DNA of 64,000 bases from Carettochelys insculpta (taxonomy: Eukaryota; Chordata; Testudines; Carettochelyidae): NCBI RefSeq assembly GCF_033958435.1, contig NC_134137.1, forward strand, positions 242,590,501 to 242,654,500. The letters are read 5' to 3'. The translations under genes and the position numbers were made by a program. This document shows, piece by piece, positions 1-13,147 of this stretch. The notes beneath the pieces were generated by a model, which worked only from the letters and a program-made list of their open reading frames with translations, searched no databases and had not been told where the DNA came from. The stretch's first letter is position 1. Each line of letters opens with the position of its first letter.

Positions 1-1486
1 TCAGAGAGGAAGTTGCATCGCTTTGTGAACCAAAATAACTTCTATCGATTCAGATCCAGAGAGCCATCAGTGAGAGGATAGGTGTGTGCAGATACCTGGT
101 ACTTCTTGCTGATATAAGGAATGGTCTGTTGATGGAATTTCTGTAGATAGACAAGATCTTAATTTCCAGCCCCAAGAGCCAAAAGTGGCTCTCAGTGAGG
201 ACAACTCCATTAACTTCAATGAAGTAACCCCTATTTACACCAGAATTTGATGCCATGTATTCAGCTGAATTTGGTGCAGAACATGAGATGGTAATTAGGC
301 ACTGAAATAGGAGAGGGAAAGCAAATTGAAAAAGCTCGGAGAAGGAATAAAGGAAAATAAGAAATAAAGAAAAGAGAAATGAGAGGAAGAGGAAAAGGGC
401 AAAATCCAAGAGCAAGATAAGAGAATGAAGGGAAGGAGGAAATAAGCTATGACAAAGACCTATTCAACATGATAATTTAAGTGTCAGCAACACCTATTTT
501 TTTTTAAAAAATGGTTCAGTCTCATGTGGGCATAAATTGCTTTGACTGTGCAGTGATGACCCCGGCAAAAATGTGTAAAGGCCATGGTAGAAACCCATTC
601 CTGAGGCCATATCTAGGTGCTTGCCCCAAAGACATAATCATGCTTTGGGCTAAGCAAGCAACTGGTGTTGGGCTTCATTCGTGTTTAAATATGGGGATGG
701 GGCATTTTCATCCTATGGTGTAGAAGGTTCCATGGGGACAGGAATGAAAAAGGGCAGGGGACTGGACAAAAAAGGTTGGACTGAAAGAAGCATTTCAGAA
801 GGAAAACAGAAAGGAACTGCTAAAACCAAGTGCTCTCTGTACACATTGTTCTATTTCATGTTTAGGGATTAGGGGATTTTTAACACAAAGGATCTGTAGG
901 AGGAGAGAACTTTGTTCTTGCTGACGTGACTCCTTTGTTGCTGGTTCCAGCAGCTGCTGCTTTTTCCTGCATGGTCTTTTCCAGTCAGTCTCCCTCATTC
1001 TTTGGGAAAGAATGCAGAGGCTACTCCCAGCTGGCACTTGCCAAGATGTTTGGCTTGCAACAGTCAATAGCAGGATGACACCAGGTATGTGTGAAACCAA
1101 GGTGGGCTTGCATGTAAAATGAGTGATCTCACTTGGTCTGTGGAAAGCTGTTTAGTCACATGGCTCTGGGTCTTCTTTGTTTCCAGCTGCTGAAGCACAA
1201 GAAAAGAGGTTAAAAATAAAATAAAATAAAATACTTCCCTTGTGTCCCTTTTCCATGTCAGCTATCATTGTAGCTGCCACAGGGAGGCCTTGCAATTGCA
1301 AATGAGCGGGGAGCTGCCCCTGAGAAATCTCCCTGTTAAGACACAGTCCTGCCATAAAAATGTTTGAGAAGCTCAGATGCCCCTCTGGGGCTAAAGGTTA
1401 AACATAAGGGGTACGACAGGCTACCGCAGCAACATGAAACACTCCAGAAGACATTGGCCTCTGATACAGATTAAATAATATTTAGC
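1..1486. other. Unique non-coding sequence
   Basis: No recognisable gene or transposon is seen. The short ORFs here have no familiar domains. A (TAAAA)n microsatellite lies at about 1211-1232. The 300-415 stretch is purine-rich, which explains the hydrophobic minus-strand ORF there. Confidence 0.6.
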
Positions 1487-2114
1487 TAAGTTAGACATAT
1501 TCAAGTCGGCAGGTCCTGAAGAAATTTACCACAGGAGTACCACAGGCACTGGTACCAAGAAACTAGCTGAAGCAGTCTCAGTACAGTAGGCAATACTCTT
1601 TGAGCATTCAGGAAGGACAGATGAAATCCCAGAGGACTAGAGAGGGGAAAATCTAAAGCCTCTTTAACACAAGGAACAAAGAGGCCTCAGGGCATTATAA
1701 ACCAGTCAGCCTAACTTTGATACCAAAAAGAGAACTGAATAAATTATTGAGCAATCAATACGTAAGTACCAGAGTATAATAGAGTTAAAAGAAATAACCA
1801 GCAGGGATTTATCAAGAACAGATCATGTCAAACCAACTTGATTTTCTTCTTGGACAGGATCACCGGCCTCGTCAAAGTGGGTGTCAGCTGTAGACATGAT
1901 ATATCTTGATTTCATAAGGCTTAATGTGCCAGTGTCTGAAGCAGATCAGGGAAATCTGATCTACATAAATTGCTATGAGGTAGGTGTACAACTGATCGAA
2001 AGACCAAACTTGATGGCTTGCTGCCACATGAGGAGGACATAGCTAGTAAGGTTCTGCAGGTTTCCATCCAGGTTTCAGTCCTCATCAATATTTTAATTAA
2101 TGAGTTGAACAATA

Positions 2115-2545
2115 CAGTAAGCCTCAAAATGTGTGATTTCAAGTTGCGCTTAACTCAGATTAACACGAGTTATGCGCAACTCAAAATCCTGCTCCCCCCA
2201 GCCCTGGCTCAACCCCCCCCCGCCCCATGTGGCCCCAGTTCAAACACCCCATGGCCCAGCTAACCACCCCCTACCCCCTCTCCAGTCCTAACCCACCCCA
2301 GGCTTAACCCCCCTGCCCTCCTCCTATGGTTCCAACCCACTGCCAGGCTTAACCTGCCCCAGCTGCCCCCCCAACCCCAGGACTTAGCTTTCAAAAAGAG
2401 CTCCAGGTGCTCCTGCTGTTTCCCCAGCTGCAGAATGTGCATTCCGCCAGGGGAAAAAGCCACCCCCCCAGCCCAACTTCCATTAAATTCGAGTTACGCG
2501 AGGGTGCTTGGGAACACAGCCCTTGCATGACTTGAGGGACTACTG
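2115..2545. mobile_element. Tc1/mariner (pogo/Tigger-like) non-autonomous element
   Basis: The ends form terminal inverted repeats: CAGTAAGCCTCAAAATG at the left and the complement of CAGTAGTCCCTCAAGTC at the right. A TA dinucleotide flanks each end (2113-2114 and 2546-2547), the target duplication of this superfamily. The interior is GC-rich with no transposase. It is inserted in the CR1 reverse-transcriptase region, and the flanking CR1 translation (INELNN then VESTHIKF) joins across it. Assignment to pogo/Tigger rests on the TIR style and the TA duplication only. Confidence 0.7.
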
Positions 2546-2850
2546 TAGAGTGGAAAGTACACACATAAAATTTTCAAATGATACCAACCAGGGAGGAACT
2601 TTGGGACACAGGGTTGGAAATGAAAAGGACCTTCATGGATTGGAGAATTGGTTTCAATGAGTTAGAAGAAAGTCAATAAAAACAAATGTAAAGTATTACA
2701 ATTAAGAAGGAAAAATTAAATCTGCACCTAGAAAGTGGGGAATGACGGGCTAGGTGGTGTGACTGCAGAAAAAGATCAGGGAGTGGATCAGAAATTGAAC
2801 ATGAGCCAAAACTGTGATGCGGTTATGCAAAAGACTAACATTCTTCTGGG

Positions 2851-3356
2851 CAGGGCTGTCCTGAGGGGCGGGGGCAGAGCCAGGGGCAAATCCACCAGTG
2901 CCTCAGATGCAGGTCGCTGAGTAAACCCCCCCCACCCCCCCATGCCACAGGCCCGGCTCCTTCCCTGCTCCACCCGCACCCTGCCCCCCCCCCCCGATCA
3001 CCCAGGCCAGGGATTAGTTGGGCAGGGCGTAGCACAGGTGGCAGCAGCAGGGGGTCACCTCCCTGGGCATCCTCCCCAGGACTCACCACTCTGATAACTA
3101 GGAGCGGAGGCTTCAGGGAGCTGCCAAAGACAAGCAGTGCTCGGCGGACCTGGAGGCCATGGTGGAGCGAGCCAGGCTGCCACTCAAGGCACATGGTGAG
3201 TCGTGAGGGCAGGGTGAGAGGAGGCAACCACCTGCCCCTGCCACCCACACGTGTGCCAAGTAATCCTCCCCTTTCATCCATAGGACAAAGTACAGAGACC
3301 GCTGTGGGGCTCCCAAAAGTGCAGAGCTTGGGGCAGCTGCCCCACCTCATCCTCTG
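2851..3356. mobile_element. hAT-type MITE with perfect 8-bp target duplication
   Basis: The 8-mer CTTCTGGG occurs directly at both borders (2843-2850 and 3357-3364). The element begins CAGGGCTGTCC and ends with the complement of CAGAGGATGAGG, both CAG-starting termini as in hAT elements. It is GC-rich, contains homopolymeric C runs and has no transposase. It interrupts the old CR1, which resumes in register after it. Confidence 0.8.
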
Positions 3357-4025
3357 CTTCTGGGGTGTATTAGCAGGAATGATGTATCTAAGACATGGGA
3401 AGTAATTAGTCTTTTCTACACTGCACTGATGAGGTGCAAGCTGAATAGTGTGTGAATATTGGAGAGCCACACTTCCGTAAAGATGTGGAGAGACAGGCAA
3501 ACAAGAAAAAAAAATGTTGGGTTTAGAAAACCTGACGTCCAAGAAAAGGGTTTTTTTGAAAAAAAAAAAAAAAAAAAAAAGGAAACGTTTAATCTTGAGA
3601 AAAGAACACTGATAAGTCTTCAAATATGCCCAGGGCTGTTGCAAAGAGGAGAATCATCCATTGTTCTCCATGTCCACTGAAGGTAGGAGAAGAAGTAATC
3701 AGCTTAGTCTGCAACAAGAAGGATCTAGGTTAGGTATTAGGAAAATCTTTGTAACTCTCAGGATAGTTCAGTACTGTAACAGGGTAACAGGGGAGGCTGT
3801 GGAACCCCAGTCACCAGAGGTTTTTGGACAAACACATGTCAGAGATGGCCTAGGGGGGTTACTTGGGCCCGCCTCAGTGTGAGGACTGGACTTGATGCCT
3901 CTTGAGCTTTCCTTCCGGCCCAAACACTTGTATGATTTTATGAGTCCCTTGATCCAGGCAATATACTGACTTTCACTTCAGGGTCATGTTAATTAAATAA
4001 GGTTAAATACGTCTGAATAGAATGA

Positions 4026-4652
4026 CAGTGAACCCTGGATTTAACGGACTAGTGGAGGGGAAGGGGTGTCTGTTAACGCCAGAAGTCCGTTGTAGCCGAA
4101 TGGTTATACTGTGTGATGATGCACTGACCTTCCCAGCCCACCACTCACTTCTCTCCTCTGCCCCACCTTGCATTCCCCCTCATGCCCCATTCTTCCCCTC
4201 ACACCTCCATCTCCCTCTCCCAATAGCCACGAGAGGAGCTGAACGCTGGCCTGGCTCCTTCCACCTCCTGCAGCTCTCAATGCTGCAGCTCCTCCAGCCC
4301 CCGGCTCCAAGCCGCCCACGCGAAGGTAGAGCCTGGCCGCCCCCAGCCTGCCAGTGGGCAACAGCCTCTGACACCATGGCTGCTGCTCAGCGCCATTGCA
4401 GGCAGTGGAGGCCGGGCAGTGATATGCTCTACGTGCACAGGGCTGAGGGAGGAGAGCTCCTGCACCCCTCCACGGCCCCTTCCCCCCCAGCTCCTCTGGC
4501 CCCGGCAGCCCCAGCCGCTCCAGCAGCTCCTCCAGACCCAGTGGCAGCTCTGGTGAGTCTCCAGCATGTATTTAGGTGGGGTGAGCTGGCAGACAGCATC
4601 CATTATTTCCAAAGTCCGTCATATCAGGGTCTGTTAAATTGAGGGTTCCCTG
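4026..4652. mobile_element. Pogo/Tigger-like MITE, about 627 bp
   Basis: The left end CAGTGAACCCTGGATTTAAC is matched by the complement of the right end, CAGGGAACCCTCAATTTAAC, giving TIRs of about 24 bp with a few mismatches. The interior is GC-rich and its 206-residue ORF is low complexity with no recognisable domain. The expected TA duplication is not clean (GA at the left, TA at the right), so it is probably old. Confidence 0.65.
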
Positions 4653-7600
4653 TAGTCTAATTTAAGGCCCTAAGTTGGCCAAGCTCGAGAGTACGAGGGG
4701 ATTGTCTGCACTTAAAAACCATGGCCCCTGCCGACAGTAGGTGTCAGCAGCAGGATTCCCTGAACAGGGTTTTAGCTTCCAGCGTAGCTAAGGCCAAGAT
4801 CCAGCACATTTTCTGTGAGCGTGATAAAGCCTTGAGCAGCAGCCTGGAGGCAGTGGGGCCAGAACAGGTTTCAGCCGTGGCCCCAGGCACAGTGCTGAAC
4901 ATGGCAATTCCTTGACCGTACTTGAAGGTAAATTGTGGGCAGCTGCCCTCTTCTGGCACGTGGACCAGGATGGAGTTAGCAGATGTGCTGAACCACAGTC
5001 CCTGCTAAGAAGGTGCTGACTCAGTACTAAACAGTCAGGGTCTTAGTGGTTAGAGTCTTTCTAGGAAGAATCTGGTGATGCTGCAGAAACATTTGTCTGG
5101 TTCCTGGTATCTGTTTGTAAGCCCTCAGCTTTATATTCGCTGTGGGCTGCAGTACAGCTTCCCACGGCAAAACCCACAGGAGGGGTATAAATAGCCTCTA
5201 CATTTCCACTGAATACGGCCTGATAGGCAAAGGGCGTGCATGTGACCAGCCAACCAGACCGCATCGTTCTGGGGCACCCAGGGGGAAGCGCTAAGCTCTT
5301 GGAGGGGGATTCTCTGCGCTGCCCAGCCTTCCCCTCTCTCGATAGCAACGCTTCTGCCTTCGGTTCCGTCTACACCGCAGCTGGGAGCGAGCCCCTCCCC
5401 CCAGCCTGGGCTGCAGGCTTCGCTCTCCGGCTAGTGCTTTAAAGCAGCAGTGTGGACACTGCAGCTCCAGCTGTCAAGCCCATCCAAACCCCTGGCTCTA
5501 AGCTTGGCTAGCCAGCCTGCATGTCTGCCGGAGCTGCAGCAGCCACGCTGCTATTTTTAGAGCACTGGCCTACTAGCAAAGCCTGCAACCCGGCAGGGGG
5601 AGGGAGTCTCACTCCCAGATGCAGTGTAGACTGGTAAGCCATGAAGTCATTGGCTTGTGTCCAAATGGTAACACCCTCCCGAAGGAAGATGCAGACACAG
5701 AATGGGAGCTGTTGTACCCTTAGCCTGCATCTAGATATGTGGTAGGTATCCAGGGGAATACACTGAAGACAGCAGCTGCTCCCTAGTTCCTGTTTCCTCC
5801 CACTTGTGCCCTCCAAGCCACCATGCTGGGGAAATCAGGGGATCTCCTGGGGGTTTCCTTCCTTCATGGTACCTACCTCCTCACCACATGCTGTTGCTCC
5901 CCTTTGCCCTCGGTGGTGTATAAGGGAGCACCAAGCAGCCATTCAAAGGCAGGACTGGGACTTTAATCAGGAACTCGGAAGGTGTCTGCTAAACAAGAGA
6001 GAGCAGGAGAGAGAGCCACCACTGCCTTTCAATCCTCCCACTTCATCCACGTTTCCATTTCCTGCTCACTCTCTCTTTCATCTCTCATTCTGTTTTCTTT
6101 AGCAACCTCTCTCTTCTTCCCTTTTTTCTGTCCCCTGGCTTTTAAATGTTATTTACATGTTTTGCTTCAGTGCCCGCTCTTGGTAATTTAGTCCACATGT
6201 GCGCATAATTCTTCACATGAAACGCTCTTGCACAAAGCTTTCTGCAGAGCTTGTTTTCTTTTTCTTTTTTTTTCCTTTTCTTTTTTTTTTTTTTAAAGCT
6301 AATGTTCTCTCGTTGTCACGTTCCCTTTCTCCATGGATGCGGGTGCTCTGCGAAAGAGGTCAGCTTAACCCTGTGTATCAACTCCAGCCCCCTCGCGCTT
6401 CATAAATATCAACGCCTCAGACCTCTCGCCTTCTCCCTCCTGATGTTTTCTTCCCCTCCCCCAAAAGCAATCAAGAAAAACAAGTCTGCAATTGGTATTT
6501 ATTAACAGACCAACAACAGCAGGTTTAAATCCCTCCAGGCTTGTTTTTGTTTTGATAAAATGAAGTGGTAAGGAGGGGAATGACAGGTCAGAACACTTCA
6601 CCCATGTTTTCAGCCTTAGATGATTAGGGCACCTATTGGCCTGTAAGTCTGTAAACTGAGGGCGGGGGATTTAACTCTGACATAAGCAGGCACAGACTTT
6701 GAAGGAGTCACTCCCATTCACACCTATTCTGAATTTGACCCTGGGTTTTAATTTATCTTCCTACTTCCTGCTCCAGAAATCTCCAACATGAATACCATTG
6801 GGGCGGTGCATTTTAAAATGACTGATCACCAGGAAATGAGCTCAGAGGTTTATCTATTTACATATATGCGATCACTTTAAAGAGCAGCAATATAATTTCT
6901 CCAGGAAGGATGGCAAGTAAATGTCTCCCTGTGAACTGAAGGGAAATTACAGCACTGGATCATGGTCGGTACCTGGATGCTGATGAGGGAAAGCATTCCT
7001 ATTCCGGATTGCATTTACGCTCATGCTCACCTTCCAACTGAAATCAGTAACTTGAAACAAGAGTCTGAGTCCAAAGTTTGTATTTAAGAGCAACCCTGAA
7101 TAGGAATAGACTGAAGTGGTTTCTCAAATCGGAGCCTTGGTTGGGACATCTTAAAGGTAAAAACAATGTTGCAGGTAGTGGGGTGTGGGGTCTGCTTCAG
7201 ACGGGAGCATTTCCCCTGTTTTGGAGTAGAGCACCAGTCACTGGATGACTGGGTGGATCCATTGGATGGTTTGAGGTGGTTGCCAGCAGCGCCGACAGTC
7301 GCTGTGAACCCCAAGACAAGATGGGCCAGAAGGGATGGGGCCAAGAGCAGTTGGCCCTCGCTGCCACCTGGACCATGGCGTTGCCCCGTGCCACTCCCTT
7401 ACAGCCGCGGCCAGCTGAAGTAGCGCTGCCGCAGCGTTTCAAAGAGGCAGGGGGCAACTGACCCTTTGCTTTCCCCATTGGTGGGCCTGGTGGTCATGCT
7501 AGGCCTTGTGCTTTGTGGGTCCCTGCACTTCAGGGCTATGTAGAGCCGGGGTGGCATGGGGGCTGGTGGCAGCCCTATCCACCGTGCTCTGCCCTGCCTC

Positions 7601-7798
7601 AGCGGCTCCCAGGGTCATTTGGGAGAGGAGGCGCTGGGGGCTTGGGGGAGAGGGTGGAATGGAGCAGGGCGGGAAGAGGCAGGGCAGGGGCAGGGCTTGA
7701 TGAAAGGGGTGGAGTGGGGGTGGCAGGACCTGGGGCTGTGGAGTTTTCCTGCGTCTCGTTTCCCTTTTGGAATGCCCTTGTCCCTGGTAGGGTGTCAG
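4653..7798. other. Mostly unique non-coding sequence
   Basis: No gene is recognised. The stretch 5170-5600 is moderately GC-rich and may include an old unidentified repeat. A long T-rich tract lies at about 6257-6296. The ORFs at 7084-7947 are overlapping, GC-rich, and not supported by any domain. Confidence 0.5.
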
Positions 7799-7994
7799 CA
7801 GTGTTCCCCCAATTCTTACCATCCATGGGCAGAATAAATTTTGTTATGTGCCCCAAGGCATGTGTGGATGTGCACCGCCAATGGAAACATGTGCTGCCCT
7901 CTGCAGGGGGCTGTGGACTCTCTGCTAATCAGCTGGGCAGCCTCTGAATCTTTTCTGGGCAGTCGCTGAACTGCTCTGCCTACAGGGAACACTG
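7799..7994. mobile_element. hAT MITE (CAGTGTTCCC family)
   Basis: The left end is CAGTGTTCCC and the right end is GGGAACACTG, perfect 10-bp inverted termini. The interior (ATTTTGTTATGTGC, then GGCAGCCTCTGAATC) matches the copies at 40808-40974 and 46565-46989. The flanking 8-mers (GGTGTCAG and CCTGCCAG) agree at only 5 of 8 positions, so the duplication has decayed or the border is slightly off. Confidence 0.75.
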
Positions 7995-9454
7995 CCTGCC
8001 AGGAGGCACACTGCCATTGGAGACGCCTTCTTTTGGTTGAGAGGCAAAACAGAGACCCTGAACACCTGTCGCTATTGAGGGCTCAGTTATGCCAGGTTGT
8101 GTTCCTCCTTGATTCCTATTGACTTAAACATTATTGATGCTGGGCCCTATCTTGAACAAGTGCTCGGCCTCCATTGCTCTCACTGACTGACAAGTTGTGG
8201 AGTTCTCAGCACCTCTAAGAATCAGGCCCTTAAAGGTCCATGGAAGGGAAGAACGCTGAGTATCTTGCTGTATAGGATCAGCGCCCTGTTTTATGGGGCC
8301 CTAAAAGGACCACGGCCCTTTGGATACCTTTTCAGAAAAGCAGTGATGTCAGTCCTCATGGTCCAAGCAAATTCCAGATACATAGCTGGCCAGTCAGCAG
8401 CTCCCAGTGGGAGGGACGGGGAGAGGTCTCAGCAAAGCTGAGGGGAGAACGCCGTACACAGCCACTTGCTCCAAAGTTCAGCACAGAACACTGTCTTTAG
8501 GGAAATAACAGGCCATGTTTCTTAGACTTCTTTTTATTACCATTCAAAGCCTTTTATTGCGCCCAGAGATGAGATTACCCCATCTTCTGGATGCAATTTG
8601 CATTGTTATCGCCATTCAGAAAGCCGGAGATTCCACTGAGTGGAGGCGCATATTTCTGGAACATCTCAGATGCAAATTAGGCCGGAAGGGAAAAGTGGAA
8701 TAGCAGACTTCATTTTCATGAGTTTCCCAGCCACCTGTGTTTGTGATAATAGCAAATCCCGCAAGGTGGCCATAAAATGTACAACTGTTTCATCACTAGC
8801 GTAGCCCTGTACTGGATCTAGATTAAAATACAATGCTGTCAGAGTAAACTCTTTCACCTCTGAGGAAATTGACAAGAAGACACAATGGCTTGGAGAAAGT
8901 TAGGATAATTCATTAGACCCACTGCAGAAACCAGACTAAACAGACACATTTGTATCCAGGACTATCCTGAATGAAAAGACTGGATAGGTAGCAAGGTTCC
9001 TTTGAGTTAATTTTCTTTACCAACGTCGTCTAGTGCAGGGAGGAGAGCACTGGGCAGGTTGTCCATCACCCTCATCCCTTCTCCCCATGAAAACCTTGAA
9101 GAAAAGAAGGTAATTAAAAGGCTCCAGCTACACAGTATTTCTTTTTAACAGAGGCTTAGTCAACTTAATGTTAATTGAAATGTTTGTACCACATCGTTCT
9201 GATTGATTGCCACTGAACTCACTTGAATAACTGAGTAATTTTAACAGGTGTCCCATATACAGCATATGGAAATACAGCCACCCAAAGTTTGCTGATGGAA
9301 AGCTGGTAACAGTTAGGTATTGTTTTTACAAAACAGCACAGCTCCCTGTGCAAAATTCATGGATTTCATGAGGACTTTCCATGAGAACTCACAGGAGTGA
9401 TCGCTGAAGGCCTGAGCCAGTGTTCTCTGAAGCCAGTGAGTACACACGCACATC
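7995..9454. other. Unique non-coding sequence
   Basis: No gene or repeat is recognised. The block 8515-8700 is non-repetitive, balanced in composition and carries no long homopolymers. It is listed in Part 2 as a weak candidate for a conserved non-coding element. Confidence 0.4.
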
Positions 9455-9627
9455 TCACAGAGCTGGAAAGGACCTTGGGAGGTCATTGAGTCCAGTCCCC
9501 TGCCCTCTTGGCAGGACCAAGCACCCTCCTTTTTTTTTTTTAAAACCTATTTGCCCCAGAACCCTAAATGGCTCTATCAAGGGTTGAGCTCACAACCCTG
9601 GGTTTAGCAGGCTAATGTTCAGGCTTG
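9455..9627 (-). mobile_element. CR1 3'-end fragment, minus orientation
   Basis: The block GAGGTCATTGAGTCCAGTCC is the complement of the standard CR1 tail (GGACTCAATGACCTC). It is followed by the GGCAGGACCAAGCACC block and a T-run that are also found in the copy at 63370-63571. Only the 3' untranslated part is present. Confidence 0.7.
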
Positions 9628-9745
9628 AATAGATTGCCAAGGGAAGCACTAGAAGCACCACTCTTTCAGATCATTTAAAACCAGACTGGAAAAAACCTAT
9701 TTAGTCAAGATCTTCAAAAATGCCTGCCCCAGGGTAGGCTCTTAA
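9628..9745 (+). mobile_element. CR1 3'-end fragment, plus orientation
   Basis: The stretch GATTGCCAAGGGAAGCACTAGAAGCACC...TTTAAAACCAGACTGG resembles the CR1 segment just before the 3' tail, in the opposite orientation to the adjacent fragment. It is short and diverged. Confidence 0.45.
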
Positions 9746-11194
9746 ATCCATAGCTGAGCACCTGTCTGATTTTCAAATACTCCGAGTACCCAGTCAGGCA
9801 CAAATTTTTGAAAATCCCAGCCCTAGAAAATATCTGATAGAGAATGATCCTACCCTGAGGAGAATTAACTGACACGGCAGGGCTTTCCCGCCCCTACCTC
9901 AGAGTTCTGCTTAGAATCCTGAGCTAAAACAAGAAAGAGGATTGAGAAGCGAGCAGAAGCAATGAAGGCCGGGGCAGGGAGGAGGTCAGTACAAAATAAA
10001 GCCCTTACCAGCTGGACAATAAATGGCAGTACAGAATAAAGGTGTATCTACCAGTGTGAGGGCAAGCAGCTCACACAAGCCTACTGATGCTCTCTTTAGT
10101 CTGGCTAGGTAGGGTCAAATAGCAGTGACACTCGGGCAACAAAGACCCCAGCACTAGTAATGCAAGAATACACTGGGATGCCATCACATTTGTACAGTTC
10201 ACACTGTGGCCTGGGCTATCATGGCTTCACCCTTACTTGGAGTTGCATAAGGTACAGTCACACCTCAGATTACAATACAGCCACACCGGAAAAGGCAACC
10301 ACTTGGAAAACACCATGATGATAATGATAACTTTGATTCTGCAAAACAAAAAAAAAATTTCCAGGATGAAAGATGTCATTCGTTGACCAACCCTTCAGAG
10401 AAGCAATTCTCTGGAAAATGTTTTTGTGTGGGTGTCTCTTTCTTTAAAAAAAAAATAAAAAAATACAGTATAAAAATGGGACAGATGATAATCATAGACA
10501 AACTGGTGTATATCTGAATTAACTCCACTGAAGTCAATGAAGTTTGTGTATGTTTGATTTGCACATGAGAATGAGAGCCTAGAAGGCAGCTAACTGAACA
10601 GAAATAGTGCCTGTCACTTTTTCATCTCTAGCACATGTTCTGAAATCATCAGTTCACCTTCCAATATGATTCTGTTCAAATTACTTGAAAGTTTATGCTG
10701 CACCCATCTTCAGCTGAAGGAGGAGAGTTGTCAAAGGCAGTATCTCAGTCTAGCAAGGCACCTTGGGTGTGTAAAAGTTGGATTTACTTTGTTTTCTTTA
10801 CTGTAATGTCCTTGTCTCTAAAAAAGCCCACCAGGATATGCCAGTGTTGATTGCAGTGACACCTACTGGTGAGAACAAAGCCAACCACATTGTTTCTGAT
10901 TTCAGCATGTTTTTAATTTTAAAAGTCAGTTGGAGGTTTATGGAGTTTTCTGTTCCTGCCTGACCCATCCTTTGAGAAACAAATGCCAGTGCTTTGAAGC
11001 CATTTTAACCCTTCCCCTAATGACTTCACTGTGCCCAACATCTCTACATGTATATGCATTTATAGTTTAAACCATTCTTATGAAAAGATTATACAGTACT
11101 CTGGGGCAAATTGCACTCAAAGTTGCCTGTTTGGGTCAAATGTATAATGCTTGATTTTAATACTGCAGGCTTCTGTCTGTGTGTCTCACACAGG
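9746..11194. other. Unique non-coding sequence
   Basis: No gene or named repeat is recognised. There are A-rich tracts at 10341-10356 and 10445-10465. Nothing further can be supported. Confidence 0.5.
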
Positions 11195-11445
11195 CACACT
11201 TGCAAAATATTAGATTAGACATTAGGAAAAACTTCCTAATTGTCAGGGTGGCTAAACACTGGAATAAGTGACCTAGGGAGGTTGTGGAATCTCCACCGCT
11301 GGAGATGTTTAAGGGCAGGTCAGACAGAAACCTATCGAGGATGGTCTAGATGGTGTTTCATCCTGCCAAGCGGGCAGGGAACTGGACTCGATGACCTCTT
11401 GAGGTGCCTTCCAGTTCAAGTGTGTTCTATGATTCTGTGAATCTG
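11195..11445 (+). mobile_element. CR1 3'-end fragment, plus orientation
   Basis: It reads TAGATTAGACATTAGGAAAAACTTCCTAA-type sequence, then GGAACTGGACTCGATGACCTC and ends with the octamer-like tail GTTCTATGATTCTGTG. This is the typical 3' end of an amniote CR1. There is no coding part, so it is a severely 5'-truncated insertion. Confidence 0.85.
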
Positions 11446-12640
11446 TACCTACATTTTTAGGGCAAATTAAGCATGGTAAATTATAACCATTCACCACTTA
11501 AAAAAAAAAAAGAAATCTTAATTAGACATCTAAGCCTGCTTTGAAAAATAGGAAGTATACTTAGACATGGGACACATCGAATGTTTTTAAAATGACTCTA
11601 ACTGCCAGGAGTGCCAAAAAAGGTACACAGGATTAGTTTATAATGTGTATCATCTGGGCATACCGTGTTTATGTAGAGAGCAAATGCTTAATTCGTTCTG
11701 TAGTGCACATAAACCTGCATGACATGGCACAGCATTAATTTTCAGCTGAATGTAAAAGCTTGGCTGATGGAAGAAAGTTCAGATATTATAAGATGTTTTG
11801 CCTGTAGCATTTCAAAGTGAATCTGATCAATACTAATAAAACTCATATCTGTAATGAATTAAAGTAAGCCCCACCCTCCCGCACTCACACACAGTCCTTT
11901 AAGTGACTCTGGGCGGAAAACTATTCAGCTTGGAAAATTAAGGTTAAATCTGAAAGGCAGGGTGAATTCCTGGCCATATTGAAGTCAGTGGGCAAACTCC
12001 CCTTGACTTCAGCAGGACTAGTATTCTGTTAAAAACCTCAGAGACAGTATCAAGGTAAATTTCAGGGAAACAAGTGTTATCCTGCTTCAGCACACAATCA
12101 CTCTCTCTAATCTAACCCCTGACCTCCAGCAGTGACTGCTCCTTCACAGGAAAACAGTAACATAGTGTTAACTCAGATTTTGTCTAGATATAATACTAGG
12201 ATCATGTTCCATAGATTGGCTAACAGGCTGCCAGGACACGTTGTGAAATGTATGGACTATGTTACATGCTATTCTGTGTGAGCAAGGATGATATAATCTG
12301 GCCCAGAATTATTTATCTTAGTCAAGATTAAAGAGAACTATGAGGTGCTGCCGAGAACCCATGACAGAGGCTAGCCATGTCTCCGAATGTGTCCCTAGAA
12401 GGTCCAAAGGTGCCGTGGTGGTCAGTGTGGCATGCATACTTGTACACCTCTAACAATACAAATGTAACTCTTCTGCCAGAAGGAGCCAGCAGCAACCCGG
12501 GCCGGGTTCAACATCTTGGGGTTCCTTTTCATCCATCTCACACAGAACTGGCTCGAGCCCCCACCAAGTAGCCTGGGAAATGCACACACACCCCTGGGTG
12601 CCTCAGGGGGCAGTGCTTCCCCACTCGCACGCACGGAGTC
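11446..12640. other. Unique non-coding sequence
   Basis: No gene, repeat or RNA is recognised. An A-run lies at 11500-11511. The segment ends at the left border of Harbinger-1. Confidence 0.5.
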
Positions 12641-13147
12641 TGAGGCTACGTCTACACAAGCACGCGACGTCGAAGTAGCAAGCCCAACTTCGAAATAGCA
12701 TGTGCCGCATCTATACACGGCACATGGTACTTCGAAGTTGAAATTGACATTAGACGGAGAGACGTCGAAGTCACTGTTCCTATCAGAAGATGGGAATCGC
12801 GCCCTACTTCGACATCTAACATCGACGTAGGACGTGTGTAGATGTTCCATGTCCCACTACGTTGAAATAGTGGGGTCCACCATGGCAGCTATCAGCTGTT
12901 AGGTGGAGACGTGACGTCCAGTCCCTGCTGGGCTCCATGATCTCTGCGCCAGCAGTTCTTAAAACCGCACGGACCCGGAAAACCCGTAGCAGGAATCTGA
13001 GTCCATGCAGGCGGCAGCCGTGCCTCGAGGTGCCTCTGCACAGCCCAGAGAGAGCACATAGCAGCCAGCCAGCCAGCTCCCTGAGTGCCCCCAGGGCTCC
13101 CCTGCCCCGCACCGTCCCAAGGCTCCCAGGCCTCCAGCCAGCGGGAC

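Larger units (their letters stand above)
1487..3942 (+). mobile_element. Old CR1-type LINE fragment, interrupted twice
   Basis: Conceptual plus-strand translation gives decayed CR1 reverse-transcriptase blocks in the right order: a KSAGPEEI block near 1520 (CR1 consensus is close to KSPGPDGI), a KFSNDTN block near 2580 (the FADDTK catalytic region), a MSQNCDAVMQKTN block near 2800, then NDVSKTWEVISL near 3385. The 3' end near 3880-3942 has the usual GGACTTGATG...TATGATTTTATGA tail. Stops and frameshifts are frequent, so the copy is old. Two younger elements sit inside it (2115-2545 and 2851-3356). Removing each one with one copy of its target duplication restores collinearity with CR1. It is 5' truncated, with no endonuclease visible. 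Confidence 0.8.

Noticed and set aside
2835..3644. 269-codon minus-strand ORF
   Set aside because: It is antisense to the hAT MITE and the old CR1. The phenylalanine run comes from an A-tract.
4022..4642. 206-codon ORF, proline/alanine-rich
   Set aside because: It coincides with the pogo-like MITE and shows no domain. The composition explains the openness.
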